In this document: piece by piece, positions 1-7,241 of the stretch
Numbering within the stretch: position 1 is the stretch's first letter
How the letters are laid out: the number at the start of each line of letters is the position of its first letter
Made by a program: the position numbers and the translations under genes
Origin: Abiotrophia defectiva_A
Lineage (GTDB): Bacteria; Bacillota; Bacilli; Lactobacillales; Aerococcaceae
Length of the DNA stretch: 7,791 bases
NCBI GenBank assembly: GCA_963546405.1
Contig: CAUUNL010000070.1
Span: 1 to 7,791 of the forward strand
Direction: 5' to 3'
Notes under the pieces: model-generated
Told to the model about the DNA's origin: nothing
Seen by the model: the letters and a program-made list of their open reading frames with translations, nothing else
The model's database searches: none

Positions 1-17
1 AATATAGATAATATAGT

Positions 18-51
18 AAAGAGACAGGGCATCAACCCTGTCTCTTTTTTT
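18..51 (+). terminator. Rho-independent terminator, possibly bidirectional
   Basis: A perfect 12-bp inverted repeat (AAAGAGACAGGG and its complement) closes a 6-base loop and is followed by a run of T on the plus strand. This is the classic form of an intrinsic terminator for a rightward gene ending left of the window. Read on the minus strand the same hairpin lies just past the treR stop codon and is followed by a weaker T-rich tail, so it may also end the treR transcript. The hairpin is certain; its use in both directions is inferred. Confidence 0.85.
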
Positions 52-53
52 CA

Positions 54-773
54 TTATTTAATTGAGTGTCTACGACGTGCGAATTCTTGGAAGTGGAACT
101 TCTCTAGTCGCGTGTGGGAAATACTGTATTGGAAGAAGGTAGTATCTTCTAAGTAAACAAAGCTGTCTGTCTTAATGACATAGTCCATAGGTGTTAACTT
201 CATGAGTTCCAAGCCTAGCTCAGAAACAATCTCAGCCCGCATATCCTTGGTAGCATAGCTAATATCTAAGTCTAACTGACCTTCTAGGTACTCATAGACG
301 GAGTTTTTAGCCACACGGCTTGGGATAGATGGCACCACGCTGCAACGGAACCAGTCTTCATCAATAATCATGACTTCGCCAGCGATAATCCGCGTACGCA
401 ATAAGTAAATAAAGCGTTCATTCTCAGTGACGCCTTCTTTACCAATGAGAAAGTCTGGTGCCTTCACGATTTCATTACGGATTACTCGGGTTTCAGCTTT
501 CATATTTTGATCAGCTTGTAACTCTTTGAAGCTAACCAAACCCGAAAATGGAAAGACAAAACGGTTAAAGTCTAAAACGGTAGAACCACGACCTTGTTTC
601 TTATGAATAAAGCCATTTTCCAATAGGAGTTTTTGCGCCTTACGGATAGTTTCACGGGATACATCATAGGTTTCTGCTAGTTCATGTTCTGTAGGGATCA
701 GTTCACCAATGGGGTAGGTCCCATTTTCAATTTTTTGCTTGATGTCTAGATAGACTCTTTCAAATTTATTCAT
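54..773 (-). CDS. treR: Trehalose operon repressor TreR (GntR family, HutC subfamily)
   Basis: This is a cytoplasmic DNA-binding repressor of trehalose uptake and breakdown genes; in characterised homologues trehalose 6-phosphate is the inducer. The 239-residue protein has the usual length. Residues about 4-68 form a GntR winged helix-turn-helix (PTEHELAETYDVSRETIRKA recognition region, then the wing around KKQGRGSTV). The junction FPFSGLVSFKE at about 74-84 is typical of TreR, and residues about 88-232 look like the UTRA ligand-binding domain. The start is supported by GAGGTG five bases upstream. The gene is the last of the locus, after treP, treA and an unrelated lipoprotein gene, and has its own promoter-like sequence. 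Its likely target is the palindrome at 5410-5421. The assignment to TreR rather than another HutC regulator rests on sequence character plus the trehalose neighbours. Confidence 0.92.
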   Translation of the reverse strand: MNKFERVYLDIKQKIENGTYPIGELIPTEHELAETYDVSRETIRKAQKLLLENGFIHKKQGRGSTVLDFNRFVFPFSGLVSFKELQADQNMKAETRVIRNEIVKAPDFLIGKEGVTENERFIYLLRTRIIAGEVMIIDEDWFRCSVVPSIPSRVAKNSVYEYLEGQLDLDISYATKDMRAEIVSELGLELMKLTPMDYVIKTDSFVYLEDTTFFQYSISHTRLEKFHFQEFARRRHSIK

Positions 774-791
774 TTTTACACCTCGATACGT

Positions 792-819
792 ATTCTAGCA
801 TAATCTGTTACTTTGTGAA
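792..819 (-). promoter_or_regulatory. Candidate treR promoter with extended -10
   Basis: On the minus strand TTCACA (814-819) is followed after 16 bases by TAGAAT (792-797), with TG one base before the -10 hexamer, giving an extended -10. The -35 matches the sigma-A consensus at five of six bases. It would give a leader of about 10-15 bases to treR. A short dyad, CTTTGTGAAAG (811-821), overlaps the -35 and could be a regulator site, but I cannot name one. No terminator is evident between the upstream lipoprotein gene and this promoter, so read-through is also possible. Confidence 0.6.
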
Positions 820-849
820 AGAGTTTATCCAGTTTTTTTTCGCATTTTT

Positions 850-2007
850 TTAAGGATTTGTCCCTAACCAGTTCGGATTTACTTCCCAAATACCATTATC
901 AGGCATTGGCAAGGTATCTGGCGTTAAAATAAGTCCGCCTACAGTCAGCTTGACCTGTTTGACCCCATAATAATCAGCGATTGTTTGGACAATAGCCGGT
1001 AAAACAGCCGTTTCTCGTGCTGTATGCTGATTCATGGCTGCCACGATACCAGGAGTGAAGTCTACGAGGGCAGTTTGCGATTCAATTTTTATATCTTTGA
1101 CTTCAACAGATGAATTAATCCATCCTTCTTTGCGGAACAATTCTGTAAAAGTTTTACCTGGATTCTGATTAGTCTGCCAAGTTAAGTGCCCCGTCCCCTT
1201 AGTCAAAATTGGATTCATCTGATTACTTGGCTTGGCTATATTGATAGGTTGCGTGATGCTAACCTGATGCTGGTTAGCTTTAAGTGTGAGCGTAATATTT
1301 TCCCCACCACTATTAATTGCTTTCTGACTAGACATGATCAAACCTTGATTCTTGGCATAGTAGGTATGTAACTCTTGGTCAGATTGAAAGGTCGTTACCT
1401 CAATAACATCTTCATAATTGCTAGAACCTATTGTGGCTGATTGGTAGAGATTAGTAATAGTGGAACGACTTCCTTGGCTATCTTGCCACATCGTTCCCAC
1501 TTGAAGGGGAGCCATCAAATAAGGGATACGGTGGGTGTGACTAATTTGTTCTAGATGGTTGCTAGTATCCAAAGTATCCTGGGCTTGCCAAGATATCTGC
1601 CAGCCTTCCTTTGTTAGCTGATAAACTGACACGTTGGCCCGACCATTAGGTAAGAGGGTCCGCACTTGCCATAGTTGACGGTTAGTGTCTACATAATCTG
1701 TGTACACTATTTGTAAACCATCACGCGTATCAAACTCTTTAAGTTGATTGATACCATTAGGCGCATAGTGACTTATCTCATATTGTGTTCCATCCGGTGC
1801 TTTGTGCCATGATGACGTGTCGAATTCTCCTGCGTTCTCTGCAACAGTAGAGCTAGTTTCAGACGATTCGTTCGTTGCTGTCCCTTGGCGGTCAGCAGCC
1901 TTCTTGTCTATTGATGCCTGAACATCTGGACTAATGTGAATCATAGGTTCTTGCTTGCAAGCACTTAATAGCAATACAAATCCAACAAGAAGAATCCCTC
2001 TTTTCAT
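850..2007 (-). CDS. GerMN-domain lipoprotein of unknown function
   Basis: This is a predicted 385-residue lipoprotein anchored on the outer face of the membrane. I chose the start at 2007 because AAAGGGG lies seven bases upstream and the protein then opens with a compact signal peptide (KRG, hydrophobic stretch) and a lipobox LSAC with Cys17. An in-frame ATG 12 codons earlier has no ribosome binding site. Residues about 40-62 are a Ser/Thr-rich linker. Residues about 75-235 look like a beta-rich domain (PLQVGTMWQDSQGS and YYAKNQGLI segments). Residues about 265-365 resemble a GerMN domain (WINSSVEVKDIKIES, then VQTIADYYGVKQVKLTVGG), a fold found in spore germination protein GerM and in non-sporulating Bacillota lipoproteins, probably binding the cell wall. 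It lies between treA and treR but is separated from treA by a terminator. A role in trehalose use is not indicated. A TAAAAT hexamer at 2053-2058 could be its -10, without a convincing -35. Confidence 0.75.
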   Translation of the reverse strand: MKRGILLVGFVLLLSACKQEPMIHISPDVQASIDKKAADRQGTATNESSETSSTVAENAGEFDTSSWHKAPDGTQYEISHYAPNGINQLKEFDTRDGLQIVYTDYVDTNRQLWQVRTLLPNGRANVSVYQLTKEGWQISWQAQDTLDTSNHLEQISHTHRIPYLMAPLQVGTMWQDSQGSRSTITNLYQSATIGSSNYEDVIEVTTFQSDQELHTYYAKNQGLIMSSQKAINSGGENITLTLKANQHQVSITQPINIAKPSNQMNPILTKGTGHLTWQTNQNPGKTFTELFRKEGWINSSVEVKDIKIESQTALVDFTPGIVAAMNQHTARETAVLPAIVQTIADYYGVKQVKLTVGGLILTPDTLPMPDNGIWEVNPNWLGTNP

Positions 2008-2114
2008 GCTGCTGCCCCTTTCTTTCCTGTTGTAATCTAGCATATTCGTCTTATTTTACCACGCTAGAAAGGATTTTACCATTCTTCAATTCTATCTAAT
2101 CCCACCTAACAGAT

Positions 2115-2146
2115 AAAAAGGACAAATCCCTGGGAATTTGCCCTTT
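2115..2146 (-). terminator. Intrinsic terminator after treA
   Basis: On the minus strand AAAGGGCAAATTCC pairs with GGGATTTGTCCTTT through two G-U pairs, around a loop of about four bases, and is followed by TTTTTA. It begins 11 bases past the treA stop codon. It marks the end of the treP-treA transcript and separates the downstream lipoprotein gene from it. Confidence 0.85.
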
Positions 2147-2156
2147 AATACTTCAT

Positions 2157-3818
2157 TTATTCTGCTTCAAATAAGAAAGCTACTGCTTCATAAGGCCCTA
2201 AAGTCAGGCCTTCAGCATATTGGACTGGTCCATTGCCAATCAACTTAGTCGCTGTTCGACCACGAAAGGCCTGAGGTAATTCAATTTCTACATTTCCGTC
2301 ATAAAAATGTCCTAGAACCAGTAATTGTTGCCCTTCATATTCTCTTACAAAGGCCATGATGCTAGGATGATCCAAGAATAAACCACCGTAAGTCCCATCC
2401 GAAATCACATCATAGTCCTTGCGCAAGCGAATGAGCTCTTGATAATAGGTATAAATCTTACCTTCCGCCAATTCCTGCTCAACATTAATAGTAGGATAGT
2501 TAGCTGCAACTTCTAGCCATGGCGTGGCCTTGGTAAAGCCTGCATGGGTTGTCCCATCCCATTGCATAGGTGTGCGACTGTTGTCGCGGGATTTAGCCTG
2601 AATGATGGTCATGGCTTTTTCATGGGAATAACCCTTATCCCTCATGATTTGATAGTTATTGTGCGTCTCTACATCATTGTATTGAGCCAATTCTTGGTAG
2701 CCTGGGTTAGTCATGCCAATTTCTTCACCCTGATAAATATAAGGCGTCCCACGCAATAAATGGGTAACCGTCGCAAGCAAGGTTTGGGTTTGATAAGGAT
2801 AATTTACCACATCTCCAAAACGGTTATTAGATCGAGGTTGGTCATGATTATTGAAGAAGAGGGCATTCCATCCCTGTCCGTCAGACATGCCTGTTTGCCA
2901 CTCATCCAAAATACGCTTGAGCTCTAAGAAATCAAAAGCTGGATTGGACCATTTTTCCCCATTTTCGTAATCCACCTTGAGATGATGGAAGGAGAAAATC
3001 ATGGACAGTTCTTGATCTTTAGGGTTAGTATAGCTAATCCCATTTTCAATTGTAGTAGAAGACATCTCCCCAACTGTGACAATTTCTTGGTCCTGCCCAA
3101 AAGTAGCTTGGTTCAATTCCCGAATCCAAGTATGCACAATGGGCGTATCTGTATAGAGGGACTTCTCATGACTAGAACCAGGAGCTTGGCTATCTACCAA
3201 ATCTTCCGATTTACCGATGACATTGAGAACATCGAAACGAAAACCTTTGACCCCTTTTTGACGCCAGAAATTCACCACTTGGTGGAGTTCTTGCCGAACC
3301 TGAGGATTGTGCCAATCTAAATCTGCTTGCGTTACATCATAAAGATGTAAATAATATAAGTCAGTCTGGCCAAACCTTTCCCAGGCAGGTCCGCCAAACT
3401 TAGACTCCCAGTTGGTTGGCAAACTACCGTCAGCCTTAGCAGGTCTTAAATAGAAGTAAGCTTGATACTTAGGATCCCCAGCCAAGGCTTTTTTGAACCA
3501 TTCATGTTCTGTCGAAACATGGTTTAAGACCATGTCGAGCATGAGCCCAATACCGCGTTTGTCAGCTTCCGCCACTAGTTCTTCGAAATCTGCCATAGTT
3601 CCAAAAGCTGGGTCAATGGCACAATAATCCGAAATGTCATAGCCATTATCATGTTGTGGGGAAGGGTAGAAAGGGTTCAACCATATTAAATCAATACCTA
3701 AACCCGCTAAATAGTCTAATTTTTCAATAATACCACGTAAATCACCCATCCCATTTCCTGTCGTATCTTTGAAGGATTTAGGATAGAGTTGATAGACAAC
3801 TTTTTTCGATAAGCGCAT
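2157..3818 (-). CDS. treA: Trehalose-6-phosphate hydrolase (alpha,alpha-phosphotrehalase)
   Basis: This cytoplasmic enzyme hydrolyses trehalose 6-phosphate, made during PTS uptake, to glucose and glucose 6-phosphate. The 553-residue protein is a full-length GH13 (alpha-amylase clan) member. Visible GH13 blocks are region I DMVLNH (95-100), region II GFRFDVLNV with nucleophile Asp196, region III EIVTVGEM with acid/base Glu251, and region IV NNHDQPR with Asp326. The N-terminal VVYQLYPKSFKDTTGNGMGDLRGI is typical of the phosphotrehalase/oligo-1,6-glucosidase group. The adjacent treP and treR genes favour phosphotrehalase over oligo-1,6-glucosidase. AAAGGAGG lies five bases before the start. The treP stop is 56 bases upstream, with a hairpin between, and a terminator follows. 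The gene is called treA in Bacillus and treC in enterobacteria. Confidence 0.93.
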   Translation of the reverse strand: MRLSKKVVYQLYPKSFKDTTGNGMGDLRGIIEKLDYLAGLGIDLIWLNPFYPSPQHDNGYDISDYCAIDPAFGTMADFEELVAEADKRGIGLMLDMVLNHVSTEHEWFKKALAGDPKYQAYFYLRPAKADGSLPTNWESKFGGPAWERFGQTDLYYLHLYDVTQADLDWHNPQVRQELHQVVNFWRQKGVKGFRFDVLNVIGKSEDLVDSQAPGSSHEKSLYTDTPIVHTWIRELNQATFGQDQEIVTVGEMSSTTIENGISYTNPKDQELSMIFSFHHLKVDYENGEKWSNPAFDFLELKRILDEWQTGMSDGQGWNALFFNNHDQPRSNNRFGDVVNYPYQTQTLLATVTHLLRGTPYIYQGEEIGMTNPGYQELAQYNDVETHNNYQIMRDKGYSHEKAMTIIQAKSRDNSRTPMQWDGTTHAGFTKATPWLEVAANYPTINVEQELAEGKIYTYYQELIRLRKDYDVISDGTYGGLFLDHPSIMAFVREYEGQQLLVLGHFYDGNVEIELPQAFRGRTATKLIGNGPVQYAEGLTLGPYEAVAFLFEAE

Positions 3819-3832
3819 AAGAACCTCCTTTC

Positions 3833-3860
3833 AAAAGGGCTAAGATAATTATCCTAGCCC
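3833..3860 (-). terminator. Palindromic hairpin between treP and treA
   Basis: A 24-bp near-perfect palindrome (3837-3860, GGGCTA at its ends, AATT at its centre) forms a stem of about 10 bp with one G-U pair. On the minus strand it is followed by only four T, and the treA Shine-Dalgarno begins two bases later. This could be a weak internal terminator reducing treA relative to treP, or an RNA stability or processing element. The hairpin is seen directly; its role is inferred. Confidence 0.55.
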
Positions 3861-3874
3861 CATAGCCTCTACTT

Positions 3875-5389
3875 TTACTTGTTAAAGAATGGAATATCAA
3901 AGTCAAGAGCCTTGTTTTCCAAAAACTTGAATTGACGATTGAAGAAGAGTGTTACAACGAATGGGACCACTAAAGCGACTGCCATGCAGACAAAGAACAT
4001 GGCCATCGAACCCGGTTGAATTGCGAGAAATCCCGGTAGACCCCCAACCCCAATAGCGTTAGAAGTGACCTTATAAGTTGTCGCAATCAAACCCGCAATA
4101 CTAGACCCAATCATGCCGGCAAGAAATGGATAGAGATACTTCAGGTTAACCCCAAAGAGGGCTGGCTCAGTAACCCCTAAGTAACATGAAATAGTGGACG
4201 GCACTGTAATTTGGTTTTGCTCTTCATCTTTACGTGTCAACCACCAGACAGCTAAAACAGCGGAACCTTGGGCAATGTTAGAGAGGGCAATCATTGGCCA
4301 GAGACCTGTCCCATTGAAACGAGCGATGAGTTCTGAGTCAATCGCGTTAGTCATGTGATGGAGACCGGTGATAACAAGCGGCGCATAGAAGGCACCAAAA
4401 ATAGCACCAAAGAGCCAAGAGAAAGTGCCGGTCAACCCTGCTCTAACAACCTGTGAAATCCAGTCACCAATTGTCCAACCAATTGGTCCTAAAACTGTAT
4501 GAGCCAAGATTACTGCAGGAACTAGGGCTAAGAATGGCACTAGAATCATGGACAGAACTTCAGGCACCACTTTACGCCAGAAGATTTCAAGATATGACAG
4601 GGCCAAACCTGCTAAAATAGCCGGAATGACTTGAGCTTGATAACCAATTGCATTGAGTTGGAAGAAGCCAAAGTCCCAGAATTTAAGGGTATGGTCTTTT
4701 GATGCCTGAACATAATCGTAAGCACTAGTTAACAGATTTGGTGATACAAGGGTAATCCCAAGGACAATCCCCAGAATTTGGGTGGTACCCATCTTACGTG
4801 TTACCGACCAGACAATCCCTACCGGTAAAAAGTGGAAGATAGCTTCACCCGGTAACCATAAAAAGTGATTAACCCCACTCCAAAACTGGGAAACATTGAC
4901 AATTGTGTTATAGAGTATGGTACCATCTGGATTAAACTGAGCTTGGCCATCAACAAATTTCTGTCCTAAAAATTCAAGTGGCACATTTCCTAGGATGTTA
5001 CGGAAACCAAGAATCAAGCCCCCTACGATAATGGCTGGAATAATTGGAGCAAAAATCTCTGCCATAGTGGTCATAGCTCGCTGTAAGAGACTTTGGTTCT
5101 TCTTGGCAGCCGCCTTGACTTCATCCTTACTAGCCTCACCTACACCAGAGACTGCTTGGAATTCTTTGTAGAATTCAGAGACCGCATTACCAATAATGAC
5201 CTGAAATTGACCCGCTTGAGTAAAGCTCCCTTTGACAGATGGTAGCGCCTCGATTGCCTTAACATCTGCCTGACTAGGGTCGACCAAGGCAAAACGCATC
5301 CGTGTTGCACAGTGGGTCACTGCTGAGATGTTTTCCTTGCCACCAATTAAGGACAATAATTGCGTCGCATCTTGTTTGAAGTTTGACAT
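3875..5389 (-). CDS. treP: PTS trehalose transporter subunit IIBC
   Basis: This membrane permease of the phosphoenolpyruvate:sugar phosphotransferase system takes up trehalose and delivers it as trehalose 6-phosphate. Of 504 residues, about 1-80 are the EIIB domain, with the phosphorylated cysteine at position 27 in HCATRMRF. After a polar linker (about 82-103), residues about 108-485 are the multi-spanning EIIC domain with the GVTEPALFG signature at 405-413 and TGLHH at 341-345. There is no EIIA domain, so phosphate must come from an EIIA encoded elsewhere, as for Bacillus TreP, which uses the glucose-type EIIA. The protein is somewhat longer than Bacillus TreP or E. coli TreB (about 470 residues). 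The start follows GGAGG by seven bases. It is the first gene of the trehalose transcript, and the predicted promoter and operator lie just upstream. Specificity for trehalose, rather than sucrose or another sugar of this family, is supported by the neighbouring treA and treR. Confidence 0.9.
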   Translation of the reverse strand: MSNFKQDATQLLSLIGGKENISAVTHCATRMRFALVDPSQADVKAIEALPSVKGSFTQAGQFQVIIGNAVSEFYKEFQAVSGVGEASKDEVKAAAKKNQSLLQRAMTTMAEIFAPIIPAIIVGGLILGFRNILGNVPLEFLGQKFVDGQAQFNPDGTILYNTIVNVSQFWSGVNHFLWLPGEAIFHFLPVGIVWSVTRKMGTTQILGIVLGITLVSPNLLTSAYDYVQASKDHTLKFWDFGFFQLNAIGYQAQVIPAILAGLALSYLEIFWRKVVPEVLSMILVPFLALVPAVILAHTVLGPIGWTIGDWISQVVRAGLTGTFSWLFGAIFGAFYAPLVITGLHHMTNAIDSELIARFNGTGLWPMIALSNIAQGSAVLAVWWLTRKDEEQNQITVPSTISCYLGVTEPALFGVNLKYLYPFLAGMIGSSIAGLIATTYKVTSNAIGVGGLPGFLAIQPGSMAMFFVCMAVALVVPFVVTLFFNRQFKFLENKALDFDIPFFNK

Positions 5390-5409
5390 CCTTTTTCCTC
5401 CTTTTAAAC

Positions 5410-5421
5410 TTGTCTGTACAA
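5410..5421. promoter_or_regulatory. Candidate TreR operator
   Basis: The sequence TTGTCTGTACAA is an inverted repeat with TTGT/ACAA arms, closely matching the Bacillus subtilis TreR operator core TTGTATATACAA as I recall it. It starts about five bases downstream of the predicted treP transcription start and lies upstream of the ribosome binding site, a position where bound repressor would block initiation. No second full copy was found in the window, including near treR. Confidence 0.6.
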
Positions 5422-5433
5422 ATTTATAATCTC

Positions 5434-5461
5434 ATTGTATCACTTATCACAGTGAATGCAA
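5434..5461 (-). promoter_or_regulatory. Predicted treP promoter
   Basis: On the minus strand TTGCAT (5456-5461) and TACAAT (5434-5439) are separated by 16 bases. An A-tract (opposite the T run at about 5465-5470) directly precedes the -35 and may act as an UP element. Transcription should begin near 5427, leaving a leader of about 38 bases containing the TreR-like palindrome. I saw no good catabolite-responsive (cre) element. Confidence 0.65.
5440..5455. promoter_or_regulatory. Dyad filling the treP promoter spacer
   Basis: TCACT and AGTGA form perfect 5-bp arms around six bases, and the 16-bp element occupies exactly the interval between the predicted -10 and -35. A protein bound here would sit on the promoter. 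It does not match the TreR-like TTGT/ACAA palindrome or the CcpA cre consensus. A chance dyad is possible because the arms are short. Confidence 0.35.
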
Positions 5462-5508
5462 GCCTTTTTTGTAAGAGTTTTCTTGTTTTAGAAACATATT
5501 TCCATAAT

Positions 5509-5550
5509 AAATCAGCTGTAACTGACTTATGCGTCAATTACAGCTGATTT
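5509..5550 (-). terminator. Long hairpin terminator after jag
   Basis: Two 18-base arms (AAATCAGCTGTAA at the outer end), differing by one G-U pair, enclose a six-base loop 17 bases past the jag stop codon. The minus-strand tail TTTATTATGG is only moderately T-rich. The position and stem length support termination of the rnpA-yidC-jag transcript and insulation of the treP promoter downstream. Confidence 0.75.
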
Positions 5551-5567
5551 TACTTTGTTATTTTCAT

Positions 5568-6383
5568 TTAGTTTTCATACTCAACCACTAAATATCGGTT
5601 AGGTTCAACCCCTTCAGAGTGGGTCTTAACATGTTCGATTTGACTGAGATGAGAGTGAATTTGCTTACGCTCGAAAGCTGGTAGAGGATCTAAGATTACT
5701 GCTTGTTTGGTCTTGAGGACTTGGCGAGCTGTACGATCTGCAATACTTTCTAAGATGCCTGCGCGACGATCGCGGTAGTCACCCACATTAAGTAGAACTG
5801 CTACACGACGGTGATGTCCGCGATGAACCATCACTTGAGCCAAGGATTGCAAGGCATCAATAATTTTACCGTGTTTCCCGATAATCAAACCAGATTTGTC
5901 TGTTTCAATATTGAAATGTACTTCGCGAGAGCTTGCTTCTACACTAACTTTTGCTTCAGCGCCAAAAGCCTTAATTACATCTTCAAGGTAACGTGCCACT
6001 GCTTCGAGGCTAACAGAACCTTCGGTTTTTTCTTCGGACTCGACCACTTCTTCTGTTTCTTCCACAAGAGCAGCTTCTTCAATAAGTGGACTCACTTCTT
6101 GGCTTGGCACAGTCGGCTCCGCGACTGTTTGGCTTTCAAGAGCTACAGCTGCTGCCACTTCTTCAACTTCTGTGGTTTCTTCAGCTAAGTCGTTGAGCGA
6201 GATTTTAGTTTTGGCACTAATTTCAACAATGGCATCTTGTTTACCAAAGCCGAAGAGACCCTTCTTACCTTCATTAATGACAGTTACCACTGCTTGATCT
6301 TCAGTGATATTAAGTTTTGATAAGCCGATTTTGACTGCTTGTTCCACGCTAGGTGCTTTAATCGTAACACTGTTATCTAACAT
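5568..6383 (-). CDS. jag: RNA-binding protein Jag/KhpB (EloR)
   Basis: This cytoplasmic RNA-binding protein is, in streptococci, a partner of KhpA in controlling cell elongation and division. The 271 residues show the full family architecture. Residues 1-56 form the Jag_N domain with the KKGLFGFG motif (40-47). Residues about 57-124 are a very acidic Glu/Val/Thr-rich linker. Residues about 125-200 form a KH domain with the GKHG loop (169-172, inside GLIIGKHGKIIDALQ). The C-terminal R3H domain carries Arg239 and His243 in PLPAFERKQIHSH. AAGGAG lies nine bases before the start. The gene follows yidC by 27 bases and is the last of the rnpA-yidC-jag cluster, a widely conserved order. Threonines in the linker (70, 71, 87, 91, 110, 120) are candidates for Ser/Thr-kinase phosphorylation as reported for the pneumococcal homologue, but this is inference. 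Confidence 0.93.
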   Translation of the reverse strand: MLDNSVTIKAPSVEQAVKIGLSKLNITEDQAVVTVINEGKKGLFGFGKQDAIVEISAKTKISLNDLAEETTEVEEVAAAVALESQTVAEPTVPSQEVSPLIEEAALVEETEEVVESEEKTEGSVSLEAVARYLEDVIKAFGAEAKVSVEASSREVHFNIETDKSGLIIGKHGKIIDALQSLAQVMVHRGHHRRVAVLLNVGDYRDRRAGILESIADRTARQVLKTKQAVILDPLPAFERKQIHSHLSQIEHVKTHSEGVEPNRYLVVEYEN

Positions 6384-6410
6384 AAAAGAACGCTCCTTTA
6401 CTTATACTAA

Positions 6411-7232
6411 CTATTTAACCTTCTTCAGCGCTTTACGTAAACGACGCTGACGGGCTTTTTCTTCTTGGCGTTTTGCTTCTCTTTGGGCAATAATCTTGTA
6501 TGGATTATAGAAGATAAAGGTTTGGACAACCCGTACCGCATTGGATACCACCCAGTAGAGGGTAACCGCTGCTGGGAAGTTGAAGGAAACCAAGAGAATC
6601 ATGGCAGGTGCCACATAAGTCATGGCTTTGCTGGCGCCATTTTGGATAGGATTAGCCTTAACTGTTAGGTATGAGCTATACCAGGTTAATACTGCGGCTA
6701 AAATTGGTAAGATGAAGTAAGGGTCTGCCTTACCCAAGGCTAGCCAGAGGAAGTGGCCATCCCGTAAAACTTCAGTTCGAGCAATTACCTGATAGAGGGC
6801 GAACATGACTGGCAATTGAATGAGAAGCGGTAAACATCCTGCAAATTGGTTAACACCGCGTTCCTTCATCAAATCCTGTTGAGCCTGCTGGAGGGCTTCC
6901 ATGGACGCACGATCTCGGTTAGGGAATTGTTTTTTCAGTTCTTCAATTTCCGGTTGGATTTCAGCCATTTGGAATTGCGAATCCATCTGCATCTTGGTCA
7001 GAGGAGTTAGCGCAACCAAAATAATAATGGTAAAGAGAATAATACCTAAGCCGTAACTGCCTCCCAGTAAATTGGATAACCAAATAATGAATTGAGAGAG
7101 GGGGTAGATGATGTAGCCATCCCAGACACCACTACTGTTGGCGTCGACATTTGATGTGGCACCGCAACCCGCTAAGAAGATTGGCAAGACCAAAAGCATG
7201 GCTGCTTTCATCCATCGCGATAAATTTTTCAT
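6411..7232 (-). CDS. yidC: Membrane protein insertase YidC (lipoprotein form)
   Basis: This YidC/Oxa1/SpoIIIJ-family insertase helps membrane proteins fold into the cytoplasmic membrane, alone or with SecYEG. The 273-residue protein has a signal peptide ending in lipobox LAGC (Cys23), an amphipathic outer segment (about 36-55), and five membrane segments near 60-79, 131-151, 172-192, 203-217 and 219-240. A charged cytoplasmic hairpin loop (about 80-128) lies between the first two segments, and the tail (245-273) is strongly basic, as expected for ribosome contact. The conserved Thr68 in YGLGIILFT is present, but the groove arginine expected four residues later is Leu72. An arginine, Arg234, appears in the last segment (SNAVRVVQTF), where other YidCs I remember have an uncharged residue. 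The ribosome binding site AGGAGG overlaps the rnpA stop codon, indicating tight coupling with rnpA; jag follows. Many Lactobacillales carry a second YidC; this is the copy in the rnpA cluster. Confidence 0.93.
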   Translation of the reverse strand: MKNLSRWMKAAMLLVLPIFLAGCGATSNVDANSSGVWDGYIIYPLSQFIIWLSNLLGGSYGLGIILFTIIILVALTPLTKMQMDSQFQMAEIQPEIEELKKQFPNRDRASMEALQQAQQDLMKERGVNQFAGCLPLLIQLPVMFALYQVIARTEVLRDGHFLWLALGKADPYFILPILAAVLTWYSSYLTVKANPIQNGASKAMTYVAPAMILLVSFNFPAAVTLYWVVSNAVRVVQTFIFYNPYKIIAQREAKRQEEKARQRRLRKALKKVK

Positions 7233-7241
7233 TGAAACCTC

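Noticed and set aside
814..831. DnaA-box-like TTTATCCAG near the treR promoter
   Set aside because: It is an isolated, imperfect match to TTATCCACA with no cluster of boxes.
1186..1371. Plus-strand open frame inside the lipoprotein gene
   Set aside because: It is antisense to a gene with a clear signal peptide and domain, and has no ribosome binding site or recognisable product.
2008..2043. Upstream alternative start for the lipoprotein (12 extra residues)
   Set aside because: It has no ribosome binding site and would put a charged stretch before an otherwise perfect lipoprotein signal peptide.
2544..3320. Two plus-strand open frames opposite the phosphotrehalase gene
   Set aside because: They are antisense shadows of strongly conserved GH13 coding sequence, with no independent support.
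5401..5567. CcpA cre site upstream of treP
   Set aside because: The region has almost no CG dinucleotides, and none sits in a TGNNANCGNNNNCA-like context.
5811..6668. Plus-strand open frames opposite jag and yidC
   Set aside because: The Phe/Cys-rich composition reflects the complement of Glu-rich coding sequence; there are no start signals or domains.
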